A stretch of 64,000 nucleotides of DNA. It comes from Valencia hispanica (taxonomy: Eukaryota > Chordata > Actinopteri > Cyprinodontiformes > Valenciidae). Under the pieces are notes generated by a model. It did no database searches. It had not been told where the DNA came from and worked only from the letters and a program-made list of their open reading frames with translations. The translations under genes and the position numbers were made by a program. Below, in pieces: positions 37,011-48,639 of this stretch (positions within the stretch are counted from its first letter, which is position 1; each line of letters begins with the position of its first letter). The stretch spans positions 4,162,821 through 4,226,820 of the forward strand of contig OY747713.1 in assembly GCA_963556495.2 (NCBI GenBank). Direction: 5' to 3'.

Positions 37011-39215
37011 TCAGCAGAGAGCTGCTGCAGCGTGAGGGACAGGAGAGGGGTCGGGGGCCGGAGCACACTGAGACCAATGAAACCAAGTAGAACCCTTTCC
37101 CCGCAGCTGGACAGCATGGGTTGTACGAGCAGCAACCTGGAACGGGCCAGACCACCTTGGCTCCTGCCACTTTCTTTTATACACCCTTAGCCAAACACGC
37201 CCAGCCTCGGAAGGAGACACCGCAGGTCCCTGCACGTCACGGGGAGCCGGAAGGAAGGAGGAGACGAGGCCCTTCAGCTGCTGATGGTCACTGCGAGGGT
37301 CCGGGTCAGGGTGCGGTGACACCTGTGGTTCTCTGCCCGCCCACGGACCAGGAAAAATTCGGCCGGTTAACATCTCATAAGGAGTGAGACCTTTTGTTCT
37401 ACAGACAGATGATCTCATGGACAACAACGCAATGGGGAGTGCATTCAGCCAATTAAGTCCCGTCTGAGCTGTAATCTTTGCCAGCTTTAACTTCAAGGTT
37501 GAATTAGACCGCTCGATGACGCCCTGAGATTGCGGATGGTAAACAGTGCCGAACTTGTGGGTTATTCCCATCTGTTCCTCAACCTGTCGGAGATGTTTAT
37601 TTTTAAAATGTGTGCCATTGTCAGACCTGATCCTAGTCGGAAAGCCATGGCACGGAATCCAGTGGTTTATCAAAGATTTCACCACTGTCTGAGCATCCTC
37701 CCGTTTTGCAGGAAAAGCTGAAACCCACGAGGTCAGTGGATCAATCATCACTAACAGGTAACGGAAACCTCTAACAGGGGTCACCATATCTGTATAGTCG
37801 ATAACGACCTCCTCGCCAGGCCTGCACAAGTCCTGGAAGGCGCCCATTTCTGGCTTGATAGTAGGCTTAGGATTAAATTGACCACACACCACACATTCAC
37901 TCAAAAAACGCTTAATTAAATGTGGCAGGAAGGGATGCCACCAAAAACAAAGATTACGTTTCATCTGAGTGTATGACACATGTGCCGCACCATGAGCCTC
38001 CTGAAAAAGAGTGGGTTTTAACGCGGCAGGTAAAACCAAACGGCCATCAGGCACACGCCAAAAACCATCAGAAAAAATCGCACCTCTATCCTTCCACACA
38101 GTTATCTCCTGCGACGCAGCAGCCTGCTGTGCCAACTTCACTTCCTCAGCAAAACTGTCTGACATTTCCTGTGCTGACGTGACAATCAGCTGCGTGTGGA
38201 CATGTGACAGGTAGCCTGCTGCTCCCTTTGCCGCCAAGTCTGCAGCCCTATTTCCCCACGCGTCAACAGTGTCAGCCTTGCTGTGACCCTTACACTTAAG
38301 AACAGCGAGGTTAGCTGGTAACTGTACAACATCCAAAAGCTCCATAATATCTGCATGATGGTGTACAGGTTTACCAGTAGCAGTAACAAAACCTGCTCTC
38401 TTCCACTGTGGTAATTCATAATGTATAACAGAAAACCCGTAGTTCGAATCAGTGTAAATCGTGACGTCTTTATCTCTTCCCCATTTGCATGCTTCAATAA
38501 GAGCCCTTATCTCAGCACGCTGTGCGCTCTGCTTGCCGTCCAGCTTCCCTGAAACAACAGTCTGTAGTGAATCTCCATTCTGCTCAACAACTGCAAAACC
38601 TGATCTCAACTGGCCCTGTCCATCTCTGAAACAACAACCATCTGTATAGAGCACAAAACCTGTAGGTAAGGGATCAGACCGTAAATCAGGACGTATTTTT
38701 TGAGCAACAGAATTCAGCCTGACACAGTCATGCTGCTCCCCAGAGGCGGTGATTTGGTCAGCCATGTTTATTCCTTCATGCGTAAAAATAATGTTTGGTG
38801 CCTCCAAAACTCTGCTAATCTGCTGCTGACGCAAAGTAGAAAGAGTAAACGTCTCAGAATTAACCAATGCCATGACTCCATGAGATGTCAAAATATTAAG
38901 TGGATAACCCCTAACAATGTGTGAAGTTTTCTCCACTAGGTGTGCAATTCCTGCTGCATGTCTCGTGCAAGGTGGCTGTCTCATTTCAATAGCTTGCAGC
39001 TTTATGCTAAGATACATAAGAATGTATCTCTGACCACCTTTTTTCTGAAACAAAATCCCATTAACCACCCCATCTGTTTCTGATGTGTTAAGAAAAAATG
39101 GACATGTATAGTCAGGAGTGCCTAAATCAGCTGCTTGTGCTAGAGCCTGTTTCAACTTAATAAATGCCTCCTCAGCTGGTATGTCCCATTCTAATTTAGC
39201 ATGCAGATTTTTCAT
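37011..39215 (-). pseudogene. pol: Retroviral pol: RT connection, RNase H and integrase
   Basis: This is a 734-codon open frame. RNase H motifs are at residues 191-192 (YTDG), 235 (E in AQRAEI), 256 (TDS) and about 319 (D in VDAWGNRAAD). The integrase zinc site is H408/H412/C441/C444. The catalytic residues lie in VIDYTDM (about 473-476), IRSDNGTHF (D532) and VIERSNS (E568), and a GPF-type C-terminal module lies at about 688-705. These domains look intact. The frame differs from the upstream RT piece because of the deletion at about 39283. Confidence 0.9.
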
Positions 39216-39226
39216 ACCATGAGCAT

Positions 39227-39886
39227 TTACAAGAGCCCTGAGTGGTGTGGTAAGGTTTGTGTAATCAGTACACAGCCTGGAGGGAGCTGTACAGTGCTTA
39301 ATGACTGCTTCAACACCTGATTAAAAATACCTGGAGATAAAGCAAAACCCTGCGGAAGCCTACTATAACGTAGCTTCCTGCCCCTGAATGTAAATGAAAA
39401 AATATCTCTGACAGAAGGATGGAGCGGTAAACAGAAAAATGCATTAGCCAAATCTATGCAGGTAAACCATTTTAAATCAGGAGTCAGTGATGCCAGAGCT
39501 GTATACGGATTCGGTGTAGAAATGGGAGGGGTTCTAAGGGCCTCATTAATAGCACGCAAATCATGTGCCATTCTGTATTTACCAGTACCTTGTTTTTCCA
39601 CAAGAAGAATAGGGGTGTTATATGAAGAGTTTGATGGTTCTAAAACTCCAACTTCAAGTAAGCCTGCAATAGTGTCTGCAATACCTTCCTCAGCCTGAGG
39701 TTTATGTGGGTACTGAGAATGCCAGATTGGATCAGAATGTTTCATCTCAAATGTGATGGGTGTGGTTTGCACTAGACCAACATCAGTGGGACCATCTGAC
39801 CACAAAGAGTCAGGCACGACCTTTAAGGCCTCCACTGCATCAGGATGATCTGTTTTTTCTCTGCCATGATTTCTAGAAAGCTGCAA
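39227..39886 (-). pseudogene. pol: Retroviral reverse transcriptase fragment lacking the YxDD box
   Basis: The 219 residues contain the fingers and early palm: KYRMAHDLRAIN, the first catalytic Asp in FTCIDLANAFF, and LPQGFALSPGIFNQVL. The text then jumps to the connection region, and the YxDD catalytic box and the segment after it are missing. The deletion junction is near 39283 and also shifts frame, producing a stop at 39227. The RT is therefore inactive. Confidence 0.85.
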
Positions 39887-39889
39887 ATG

Positions 39890-40783
39890 TTACAGAATGG
39901 TAGTATCAGAGAGCTGCGTGTCTATTTTGTACATCTGAGTAGAAGGAGAAAAAGAGACTGAAGGTATCTGGGTAGAAACCCAATCCTTTAATTCAACTCC
40001 CCTCTTAACCATTCCCCCCAAATCTTTAGCTTGATGTTTCGGATGCAACAAAAGCGATATGTGTGGAAGCGCTTCAGCTTCCATCATATACCATTTATGC
40101 TGCTCTGAAGTCAGATCAGCATACAGTGCCACACCCTCCTTCCCCACAAAGCATGGACCCGAAGCCACAGACCAACTTTGGCCTTCAAGTTCTGTTTCAA
40201 ATTGTTCCTGATATAAAATAGGATCGCTTCTCTCATAGAGGAAGGTCACATGGAACGGGTCAGGCGGTGGAACAAAAGGCTGGAGTTCAAGCAGCCAAGG
40301 CTTCCAGCATCTCAGAAAGTCAGCCGCAGAAGATTCATGTGCAGACATCGTAGTCAATCTGGCCCAGAAAACATCAGCCACTTGTGAAGTGTCATCCTTC
40401 AGTAAAAATTGACCACTCATGGTGTCACAGCAATGCATACGTCCATTCGGAAAAGTCACCATAAGTCCATCAGGGGTACATAGGATAGTAGCACCAAGTT
40501 TGATAAGCAGATCTCTGCCTAACAAGTTGACAGGCGTGGTTTGAGCAATGACAAAAGGATGTGATAGTCTTTGATCTCCCACTGAAACAGGCAATGGTTG
40601 AGTTATAGGGAGAGTCATTGGAGCCCCAGAGATTCCGATCACAGACACTGTGTTCCCAGAAAAATTGACGTCTGGTAAAACTCTGTCCAATGTGCTGAAA
40701 GTAGCACCAATGTCAACAAGGAAAGGCAATGAATGTCCATGTACGTCTATTGTGAGCATCGGATCCCCCTTTGTCCTGCTCAC
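39890..40783 (-). pseudogene. pro: Retroviral aspartic protease region
   Basis: This is a 297-codon frame with the flap-side LLGRDLL motif and FLVDIGATFS at residues 21-30. The catalytic D is present, but the following residue is Ile where Thr or Ser is usual, so activity is doubtful. It is in the same frame as gag, separated by a single UGA at 40805-40807, as in readthrough-type retroviruses. It ends at TAA (39890-39892), still in frame with RT. Confidence 0.8.
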
Positions 40784-40804
40784 TAAGGTACTCTGTGGGC
40801 ATTG

Positions 40805-42948
40805 TCAATACTGAGGCCCACTCTGTCCTCCTGGATAGGAGGGAGGAGCCATATGCTGATTCGGAGCCATATGTAGAGGTGGCTGACCGGGAGGTATAGC
40901 GCCCCCTTGTGGGTGTGGGCACTCCCTCACCCAGTGTTCATTGGAGCCACACCTGTGACAACCGTTAGCACCTGGCTGCCCTCTCCCCATGCCTCTAAAA
41001 TCCCCAAACCTGGCCCTGCCACGTGACCTGCCACGAGGCTGCCATGTCCTATAAGGAGCAGTAAATGGCGGATTCGGCGCAGCTCCAGCATACATCACAG
41101 GAAAAGAAGGCAGCACTGTCCCTGATCCAACAGTAGGTGCTGCTTCAGCCACCATCTGTTTCACTTTTTTAGACTGATACAAGTCAGTCAATTTATTCTG
41201 AGCCTCTTTTAACTGTAGTTTTAACAAAGCAGTCTCCATTTTCTTATTCTCCTCAGCGTCCTTTAACGCAGAATCTTGCCCATCTTGTAAATAATATGTT
41301 ACGTGTCTTTCCCATGAAGGCTGATCATAAATGTGTGAATCAGGATTCCGTTTCATTAATGTAGCAACAGACTCTGGCATGCCTGCTAAAACTGCTTCTC
41401 TAAACCAAATCCGATTATTTCCCGGATCTCGAGGATGTTCTCCAGTAACTGCAACCCATTTATCTTTACATTTTGCTATATGTTCTGCGGGAGTAACATC
41501 AGTTGACCAGGGAAATTTCAAAATTTTAGACGCAGGCGGAGTAGGATATTTTCTTCTGACCCACTCGGCAAGCTCATATGCATGATGCGTGAATGGGGCT
41601 TCATCAAGTACACATGCTAACTGGCACTGGAGCATCATCTCATTATAAACTGTCAATGTCAACATTCTACCCATAATAGCTTTCCAATCCCCCACCGCTA
41701 GGGTTTGCCCTCAAGTCAGCTGATTTAATTTATTTATCCAACAGTTTCCTCCACCAGTCAAAGCAGGGAGTTGCAGAATGATGGCAGATATGTCAGCCAT
41801 CTTCCATGGTTTGTAAATTACTGAACCATCTGATGCTCCCACTAAAGGAAGCATTAAATCAGGGCCTCCACTTGCCCCCAGTGACACCTGAGATCTGGTA
41901 TTCTTAAATGGTCCCTCACTCCCCTTGTCCCCTAACGTCTGCATATTTTTGACCTGTAGAACCGCTGCACATTCATCACGTTGAGTGGGGCTGGCACTCC
42001 CTGAAAGGTCTGCAGCTTGACCCCTTACCACAGATGCTAATCTTTCCTGATCCTGCAGCACCCCATCCATCTGTAGCTGAACTTTAGTTAACCTGTGTTC
42101 GTGCTGCTCCATCTCATCGATCAATTTAGCATTATACGCCAAGAACAATTTATCGGTGCATTCTAATTTGTTGCTAACTAAATTTAGTAGCTGTCGCTTT
42201 TCCTCCCCAGTGTGTTCTACAACCCCTTTACCGGTGACTTCAAAACGCAATTTATAATCTTGTCCATCATCTTTTACCTTTAAATCACCCTGTGGTTTTT
42301 TAGTCAATGGTTCATGGGCTACAGACCTCTGTGGGAGGCCACTCCAGTGCAACACTGCACTGCTTGAAGGAAGGGGGGGAGTAATGCCCACCGGGGGTGG
42401 CTCACAAAGAGATGGTGAACTCGGTGCGTCACCCTGCGTGTTTTGAAGTATAATCTGGCCATTGTCTGTCTCCAAGCCCCATGAAATATGTGTTTGACCA
42501 GAGGTCGTCAATATGGGGTACATAGGTTGATATGGGGGAGGGATATGGTCTGCCGAAAAACTATTTTCTGCAGTAACACACAAATGATCAATACCCTGTC
42601 CTGCTAAACCCCATGTTTTCCACATTTTCTCAGATTTAAGAGTCTCATTTTAGCACCAGTGATGCTCTTTGCTGTTTTAGCTTTATCTGCATAACGTTTC
42701 CCTTCCTCAAAACACATTTGTGACAAACTTCTTTTGTCGTCTCCTCGGGCACCATGACGAGCCCACATGGCCGTCATAAGGCCCTGGAACTGGTTTTTAT
42801 CTTTTTTACCGGGCTTATCAACTAAAACAGAATATAATTTAGAAATGTATATTAACAATTGGGCATCTAAAGTACTCCAGTTTTGTCCCTGTGGAGCAGG
42901 AAGTAATTTATATTCAGCTGCCATTGAATATTCGTAACAAAAATCCAA
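40805..42948 (-). pseudogene. gag: Retroviral gag, broken at two places
   Basis: The matrix-like start is 42948-42604. The frame then changes within a short overlap near 42604-42625 and continues to a UGA at 41711-41713. The same frame resumes to 40805 with capsid-like sequence (from VGDWKAIMGRM) and a nucleocapsid CCHC knuckle (CHRCGSNEHWVREC, residues 246-259 of the last part), flanked by an RG-rich stretch. The terminal UGA at 40805 is probably the authentic gag stop before pro. The first two breaks look like inactivating mutations. Confidence 0.85.
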
Positions 42949-44757
42949 AATGGATAAAAATTTAACAAAGTAGGTTATTTGTATTAACTCTTATAAATTA
43001 TGTATTTTAATTGATAAACTATCAATTCGTAGGCCCAAATTTATCCCAATATTAATGCAGTTAACAGTAAAGGCAGGCACCGTTTTTATTTATTTAATTT
43101 ATTTCTTTTTATAGTGAAGGAGTTTATACATTATTTATTCATGCAACATTAACCTTAATAATGTTTTAGGCAAAGCCGAAACGAAGGAAAGCTAAAAAGG
43201 TTTATAACGCACTGTTTATCTTATCATTAATTTATTTATATACGGAGATTATTGCCGTTTCATCTAAAAATCAAAGAATTCCTAATAGAGTCCGGCCTGC
43301 GCCAAAACTCGGGACGCACACTTCGGTGAAACACACGAAGAAATAGAATTCTCCCAATATAAAGCAATTTTTATTTATCATTAAAACATATACCGAAAGA
43401 AATACATTTAAAACTCGCTTTGCAACACAAAATCGTCAACAGTTTGCTCAAAAAAAAAAAAAAAAAAAAAACTCAGCCGGACTGACAGATCAAAGTCCGG
43501 CCCAATAAAACTTCCGTGTCACACCGCGGAATGAATACGCCGGTGCACAGATGGCTAATTCTTCACTACGATGCTAAACCTATCAAACCGTACTCATAAG
43601 TAAACCAACCAAAGACAAGAACAAAATGCCTCCAACAAAACCACACTTCGCCATCAATACTCGAATGACTGTTTAACCGAGCCAAATAAATACAGTTCGG
43701 AAGCTAAGCTACCAAAGATTAGCTGTCATCATGAGCAACCTAGCTCAACCGGAAGCCAAACGTGACCGCTCCGTTATCATAAAAAGTAATTTTATATATA
43801 TTCTATAGAGTTTACTACCAGTTATTCATAATAACAGTCCTATATATATGTGTTAGACAATGCTTTAGACGTGTTTACGTAGTTGCACAAGGTTGAACGC
43901 CTTTATTTCCAGGCGAAACTCATCCAAACTGTGCGTTAGCTGTAAGCTAACTTATGGGGGTACTTTAGCTGACTGAAAATGATATTCCCTTATTCCTCTA
44001 CAATGTCAAGCTTCTACGCTTATTGTCTATACAAGAAGCGAGGGCATTGTCTAGGCGTTTAAGATTCGCAGAGGAATTATGGTTTTAGATTCAGTCGGTT
44101 AGTTCCCCTAAATGAGAAGTTTATGTGAGGCCGGAGTGCAAAAAGCTACCTGGTAGCCCTTTTTTCCGTCACCGCGACTTCTCCAATCACACACACATTC
44201 ATCCGAGAGAAAGAAAGAACAACAATTTTTACAAGCTCATCAAACACTAACCTCTACCGGAGCCACCTAAAGCCGGACCTTTAAACACAATCCAATTCAC
44301 GTGGCTCAAACGTGCGTTTGGAAGATACGCCGGCCTCTCCAAGGGAATCCGTCTAGACAACAGAGAGCACACAGGCTCTTAACTGCTGTCTTTTCTCGCT
44401 TGCCAGCCTGGGAGATTTCCGACAGCGTCCCATCGGATCTGAGCGGCCAACTCTCAAGCCTGGTCCGCACTTCGGTCGACCCTCAACCGAAAAAACAACA
44501 CGTCAACATTAAATGGAGAACGTTTAAATCGATCAATACCTATTAATTTGGTGTTAGCGCTTTTCCAGATTGATACAAAACCACCCGGGTGTTGATTAGC
44601 AAGGATCAATCCAGTCGCTCTCCGAATCTCTGTTGAACTCAAAGAAAAAACACAAAATCACTATAATTGCCACAAACACATGTATCAATCAGTTATGCCA
44701 CACTCATTACTCACACTCAATCTCTCCCAGCCCTGAGAAAACTCAAAACCAAATCAA
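42949..44757 (-). other. Retroviral leader (untranslated region before gag)
   Basis: About 1.8 kb lies between the primer site and gag. It contains a homopolymer of about 20 bases at 43451-43470 (A on the plus strand) and no recognizable gene. It probably holds packaging and splice-donor signals, which I could not assign. Confidence 0.5.
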
Positions 44758-44776
44758 ATGCCCGCATCCTCCACCA
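44758..44776 (-). promoter_or_regulatory. Primer-binding site matching tRNA-Ala
   Basis: On the plus strand ATGCCCGCATCCTCCACCA matches the 3' end of a tRNA-Ala with CCA, over 19 nt. It lies three bases from the 5' LTR end, the normal place for minus-strand priming. Confidence 0.8.
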
Positions 44777-44779
44777 TTT

Positions 44780-45344
44780 TGTCGGCTTCTTCTCATTGTA
44801 TGCTCTGGAACTCGCTTCTTTTTTTACTCAGAGAGGGGAGGGGCGCCGAACTCCAAAACCCCAGCGGGAACTGTTTCAAAATAAGACCCAGAGCTGAGAG
44901 ACAGAGAGTAAAAACAACACAAACAGATATCTTGTTTGAAAAGGACGCACCTGCAGATGGGAGCCAGACAAAATCTGACTCGCTCTCCTACAAGGCTGTA
45001 CCATTTTTATTTCCAAAAGAACAAAGAACATATCACATGACTCCTCTCTCCTCCTTCTACATCTTGACAGGTCATTTATTTTCTCCAGGTCTCCTGACCG
45101 TACCATGAACTGGATTGTAACCTGAATTAGAGTTATATCTGATCCTCCCTGCTTTCAATTCATATCTTTACTCAAGAGTTTGTTTACTTAAAACCTTCAA
45201 CCCTATAAAATACTGGTAACAGAGTCATGTTTTACTACCCTGAATAATATAAACAGGCCTATTACTTCTAAAGCTTAAAAAAGATATAATTAAAACATAT
45301 GTACTGCATAATAAAAAATAGCCTCAAAAAAGGAGAATACAACA
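44780..45344 (-). repeat. Retroviral 5' LTR
   Basis: This is the 565-bp partner of 33544-34108, with TG...CA ends and the same TATA-like and AATAAA signals. It differs by G instead of T at 45333. Confidence 0.95.
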
Positions 45345-45348
45345 CTAC
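45345..45348. repeat. Target-site duplication CTAC (right)
   Basis: This CTAC directly follows the provirus and matches 33540-33543. Confidence 0.9.
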
Positions 45349-45431
45349 CAAGATGGCAAAGAGCACCAGCAGGACCACTAGCTTTAAGGTGACCTTTGAC
45401 TTCATGCTCTGTCCAACTGGTTGAACATTTG

Positions 45432-46893
45432 CTGCACACGTTGCACAGACTGGAGATTGGAAACAGATACACTTCTGTCAAAAAAAGTCCAATAACTCAA
45501 CCACATGTCTGATGTTTCATCCTGACATGTATGGAATAATAAGCTTCTCCTTCTGTAAAGGGGTCCTTAAATTTAAAACTGAGCAAAGCTCTGCATCATA
45601 GGCCATAGACACCTCCCCTTAAATTTACATGTCCCTGTAAGTGGGTTCGAGCGATGCGCATGTAAGTTGATTGACAGCCGACAAGCCAGAAATTCGAATT
45701 CTATTGGCTAAAAGAATTCGCAGCTCAGTGTGAAATGCATAGGCGTCTATGGGAGGAAGGCAGGACTTAGGAAGATTCAAAAATGTTGTGGAGCGCTAGT
45801 CTTTTGTCATAGTATTGAACCCCACTATCATTTTAAAGATATATAAAACTTTGATACATAAATATATTCTCCGGACTGCAGCTTTAACAGGGATGATCTG
45901 ACCCTAGACCAGTGACCGGCTGACACTCTTAATCAGAACAATACGGCCGCCATGTTTATTCCAGGTTGAACATCTGAAGCACTGAAACAGCTCTGATTAA
46001 AGTAACTAAGGATGATCTCGTGGCCTTAGATAATGGACCACAGGGCTACAGTATGAGTCCTCTTTCTATCTACAAACATAATGTGGGATCTATAAGGAGT
46101 TTTAATGGTTCTGTGTAATCCAAGCCTAAATGGTGGTTGGTTCTCATTTTAGGCAACACCTCTGAAGAAGAGCTAAAAAAGAGGAAAGTCAGAAGAATCA
46201 CACACAGCAGAAGAGCAAACTGAAGCGATGACACTGTGCGTTGTGATCGCTATATATATATAAATTACTTCTGCTTAGAAGCTTCTTCACTTGTCGCTTC
46301 TTAGAAAACTACTCTGGTGTTAATGACATACATACATATCTTACATACATATCATAAAAGTTACTCGCTGTGGGTAGAGGAGCAAGAAATTTTACTCCAG
46401 TAAGACTAGCGATACTTCATTAAAATATTACTCAAGTAAAAGTAAAAATTACGGTTTAGTAAAACTACTCCAAAATTTTACTAAAGTAAATGTCACTAGT
46501 TTCTACCTGCCTCTGCTGAGCTGTCAAACACTGGTACATTTGTTTTTCAGCTACTTTTGGTTTTCCTGTTCAATAAAAAAGCATAAATCATCTCTTAAAC
46601 AGACATCGAATTCCACATTTTAATAAAAATATCAGTCTGTTAATTAAAAACAGGACTGCACAAAAACATAGACTTGGGTTTAATTTAAGACTTGGATTTA
46701 ATTTTGAATCAAGTTTAAGTTTAAATTTTTCTTAAACAAACCTTGCTCTTGAATTTGTGGCCTTCTGACTGTAGAATAGACAACATTAGCTGCAGGAACC
46801 TCATCTGCACAACAGAAAACACAGAGGAGTCAATGGGGAGGAGATTAAAGACTGGAACTGATAAGATGTAGGTAGGCTGGGAGGTAGGCTTAC
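45432..46893. other. Intron 1 of lectin gene D with unclassified repeat
   Basis: This lies between exon 2 and exon 1 of gene D. About 45560-45900 resembles a promoter-like fish MITE (CpG-containing, ending near GGACTGCAGCTTTAAC) and 46248-46262 is a short TA run. No other gene was seen. Confidence 0.45.
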
Positions 46894-46948
46894 CTTTGGC
46901 CTTTTTTGTAAACTTCACATCAACGTATGTTACATCAGCTTCAGCCAT
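46894..46948 (-). CDS. Lectin gene D exon 1 with ITIM-like motif
   Basis: ATG at 46948 opens 18 codons (MAEADVTYVDVKFTKKAK) plus one base, ending at a GTAAGC donor. VTYVDV fits the inhibitory motif [I/V/L/S]xYxx[V/L]. This is the only cytoplasmic exon in the window with such a tyrosine motif, so gene D was probably the inhibitory member of the cluster. The phase matches exon 2 at 45431. Confidence 0.75.
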
Positions 46949-47767
46949 CCTTCTGCTGTGACTCTGAGACACCTCAGATATTACTTTAAGCTTTAAAAAG
47001 CTTCCTGAAGACAGCTAGGGCTGTCAGATCAGAGAGGAAGTCCCAAATCAAGCCAATGGCATGCAGTGTTAACTTCATGCAGTGAGTACACAGTTTTAAA
47101 TCACAAATCATGCACTGTTATGAACCACACAATTTTAATCCATGTGTCAGAACACTGAACATGTTGCGTATCTGCAGTTCTGTTGGTCTTTAGGAGGGGG
47201 TGCTTTATTTTGCTAGTTTTTCTGCTGGTATTTATTAGAGAGTTGACAGAGCTGCCCAAAACAATGCTCATCAATCATTTCCCTCTCTTATAAAAGCAAA
47301 AAAACACCACACTCATCTTACAGGATTGGCCCAGAAGCCTGTGAAAATTCACTAAAAGCTGGTATGTTGGTTGGTGTTGGAGGAACTGAAGACAGGTTTT
47401 TTTTTTGCCTAACAGTGGTGGGTTCAGTTTAAACGCTGATGTCAGCCTTTGCAGCTCCTCCTTTAGCTGAGAGACAAAAGTCTCCAAGCAGACGACCTGT
47501 CAACATCAGGGTGAATTCGACATCGATCAGAGGCCTATCTAAAGTAAAACAAGGCTTTTATTAGGAATTGCCACAAACTCATAGATGCACATTTTGTAGG
47601 TATCCTAGCGCTGCAGTAGATCCTAATGTTAAATCCGTTCAGCCTTTTCCAACCCTAACACCTCTAATTAGTGAGTTGATTTGTTTGTAGATTGGCGTCC
47701 AAGAGCTAAGATAGTGTTTCCTGTAGTGACATGGAGTATCTGACCAATGAAAAGCTATTTTCTCACA
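46949..47767. other. Upstream region of lectin gene D; no gene recognized
   Basis: This lies 5' of gene D exon 1 and should include its promoter. I could not identify specific elements. A 70-codon open frame at 47275-47487 (minus) has no recognizable motif. Confidence 0.35.
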
Positions 47768-47772
47768 TATAC

Positions 47773-48086
47773 TGTCACGAGGTGTGTGGAGAATGGACCC
47801 AAACGCACTCGCTGAAGGAAGGTGCAGGATGTTTATTATAGTGAGGAGATCGTGATGATGGTGGTGAAGACGGTCAGGAACGGAGACACTGGACATCGGG
47901 CAGGGAAGGAAGACAGCAGGAAGAACACACCATGGCGGTAGACGATTACCAACTAATGAACTACTAATGATCCGGCCGGGAGTGAAAGGAAGTGAGGGGT
48001 CTTAAAGGCAGGAGGTGAGTAGGATCAGGTGTGGATGATGAGACAGACAGGTGAAGACAATGAGGCAGGAATAGGGCAGCGTGACA
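47773..48086 (-). mobile_element. Gypsy-like solo LTR with 5-bp target duplication
   Basis: The ends are TGTCACG...CGTGACA, 314 bp, flanked by the direct repeat TATAC (47768-47772 and 48087-48091). AATAAAC lies on the minus strand near 47836, which gives the orientation. No internal genes are present, so it is a solo LTR left by recombination. Confidence 0.8.
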
Positions 48087-48639
48087 TATACTGATTATAT
48101 AAACAGCTTGGTGGTTATAAATATGAACATGGATTTGGTGAACTAGCAGAAGACGTATAAGGTTAATTCAGGCTAAAGATTAGTCCACACACCAGCCCGG
48201 TAGAGCCATAGGAATGCATACATTTTCCCTCCAATTGGAACTAGTAAAGACTAACCTCTGCTACTTTCTTCTACTACCCTCCAGTTTCAAGATATTTGCT
48301 CTTATTTTATCTTTTAACTTTATGTTCTGTTTTTCTTCTCTTAATAGAGAGAGCTAATTATGCTAATGTACCCCTTTAACATATGATACACTTAGCCCTT
48401 TCTTTTTTGTTTTAACCCTGTCTCTCTTCTATACAAACGTATTGGATAAGATTTTGCTGTGATTAGCTGTGCCTCCTTTATCCTATTGACTTTAAAACAA
48501 GCATAGATCGGATTTGTTTAGATGTGTTTCTCTTCTAGATGAAGCCAGTAAAAGCAGCGACTACTGAAATAAACTCATTACGATGTCACCAGGTTACTTT
48601 GAACCCATCCAAACCCTAAGTAAATGCATCGAGCTAATC

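Larger units (their letters stand above)
33544..45344 (-). mobile_element. Endogenous retrovirus provirus inserted in lectin gene D
   Basis: This is a full-length 11.8-kb provirus on the minus strand: 5' LTR 44780-45344, tRNA-Ala-type primer site 44758-44776, a leader of about 1.8 kb, gag, pro, pol and env, polypurine tract, and 3' LTR 33544-34108. The LTR pair differs at one position by eye (34097 T against 45333 G), so the insertion is young. Gag and pro share one frame separated by UGA, the arrangement of gamma/epsilon-like viruses, and Env is gamma-type. Every gene is damaged and the RT catalytic box is absent, so this copy cannot replicate alone. Confidence 0.95.
32260..46948 (-). pseudogene. 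Lectin gene D: ITIM-bearing C-type lectin receptor broken by a provirus
   Basis: Reading on the minus strand: exon 1 46894-46948 (18 codons with VTYVDV, an ITIM-like V-x-Y-x-x-V), exon 2 45345-45431 plus 33516-33543 (transmembrane, LVVLLVLFAILV then VTIICLAA) split by the retrovirus, exon 3 33337-33366 (30 bp), exon 4 33111-33260 (proline-cysteine stalk with TCPPPKPPTCPPSPTC), exon 5 32782-32933, exon 6 32545-32672, exon 7 from 32448. Phases agree throughout. Exon 7 has lost one base near 32365 compared with gene E, giving an early TGA at 32346-32348 and losing the last CTLD strands. The original stop would be at 32260-32262. The loop reads EPD. I infer a former inhibitory receptor, now disabled by the insertion and by the frameshift. 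Confidence 0.85.

Noticed and set aside
41711..41713. Internal gag UGA as a possible selenocysteine or programmed readthrough site
   Set aside because: No supporting element was seen. A frame change nearby and damage elsewhere make inactivation the simpler explanation.
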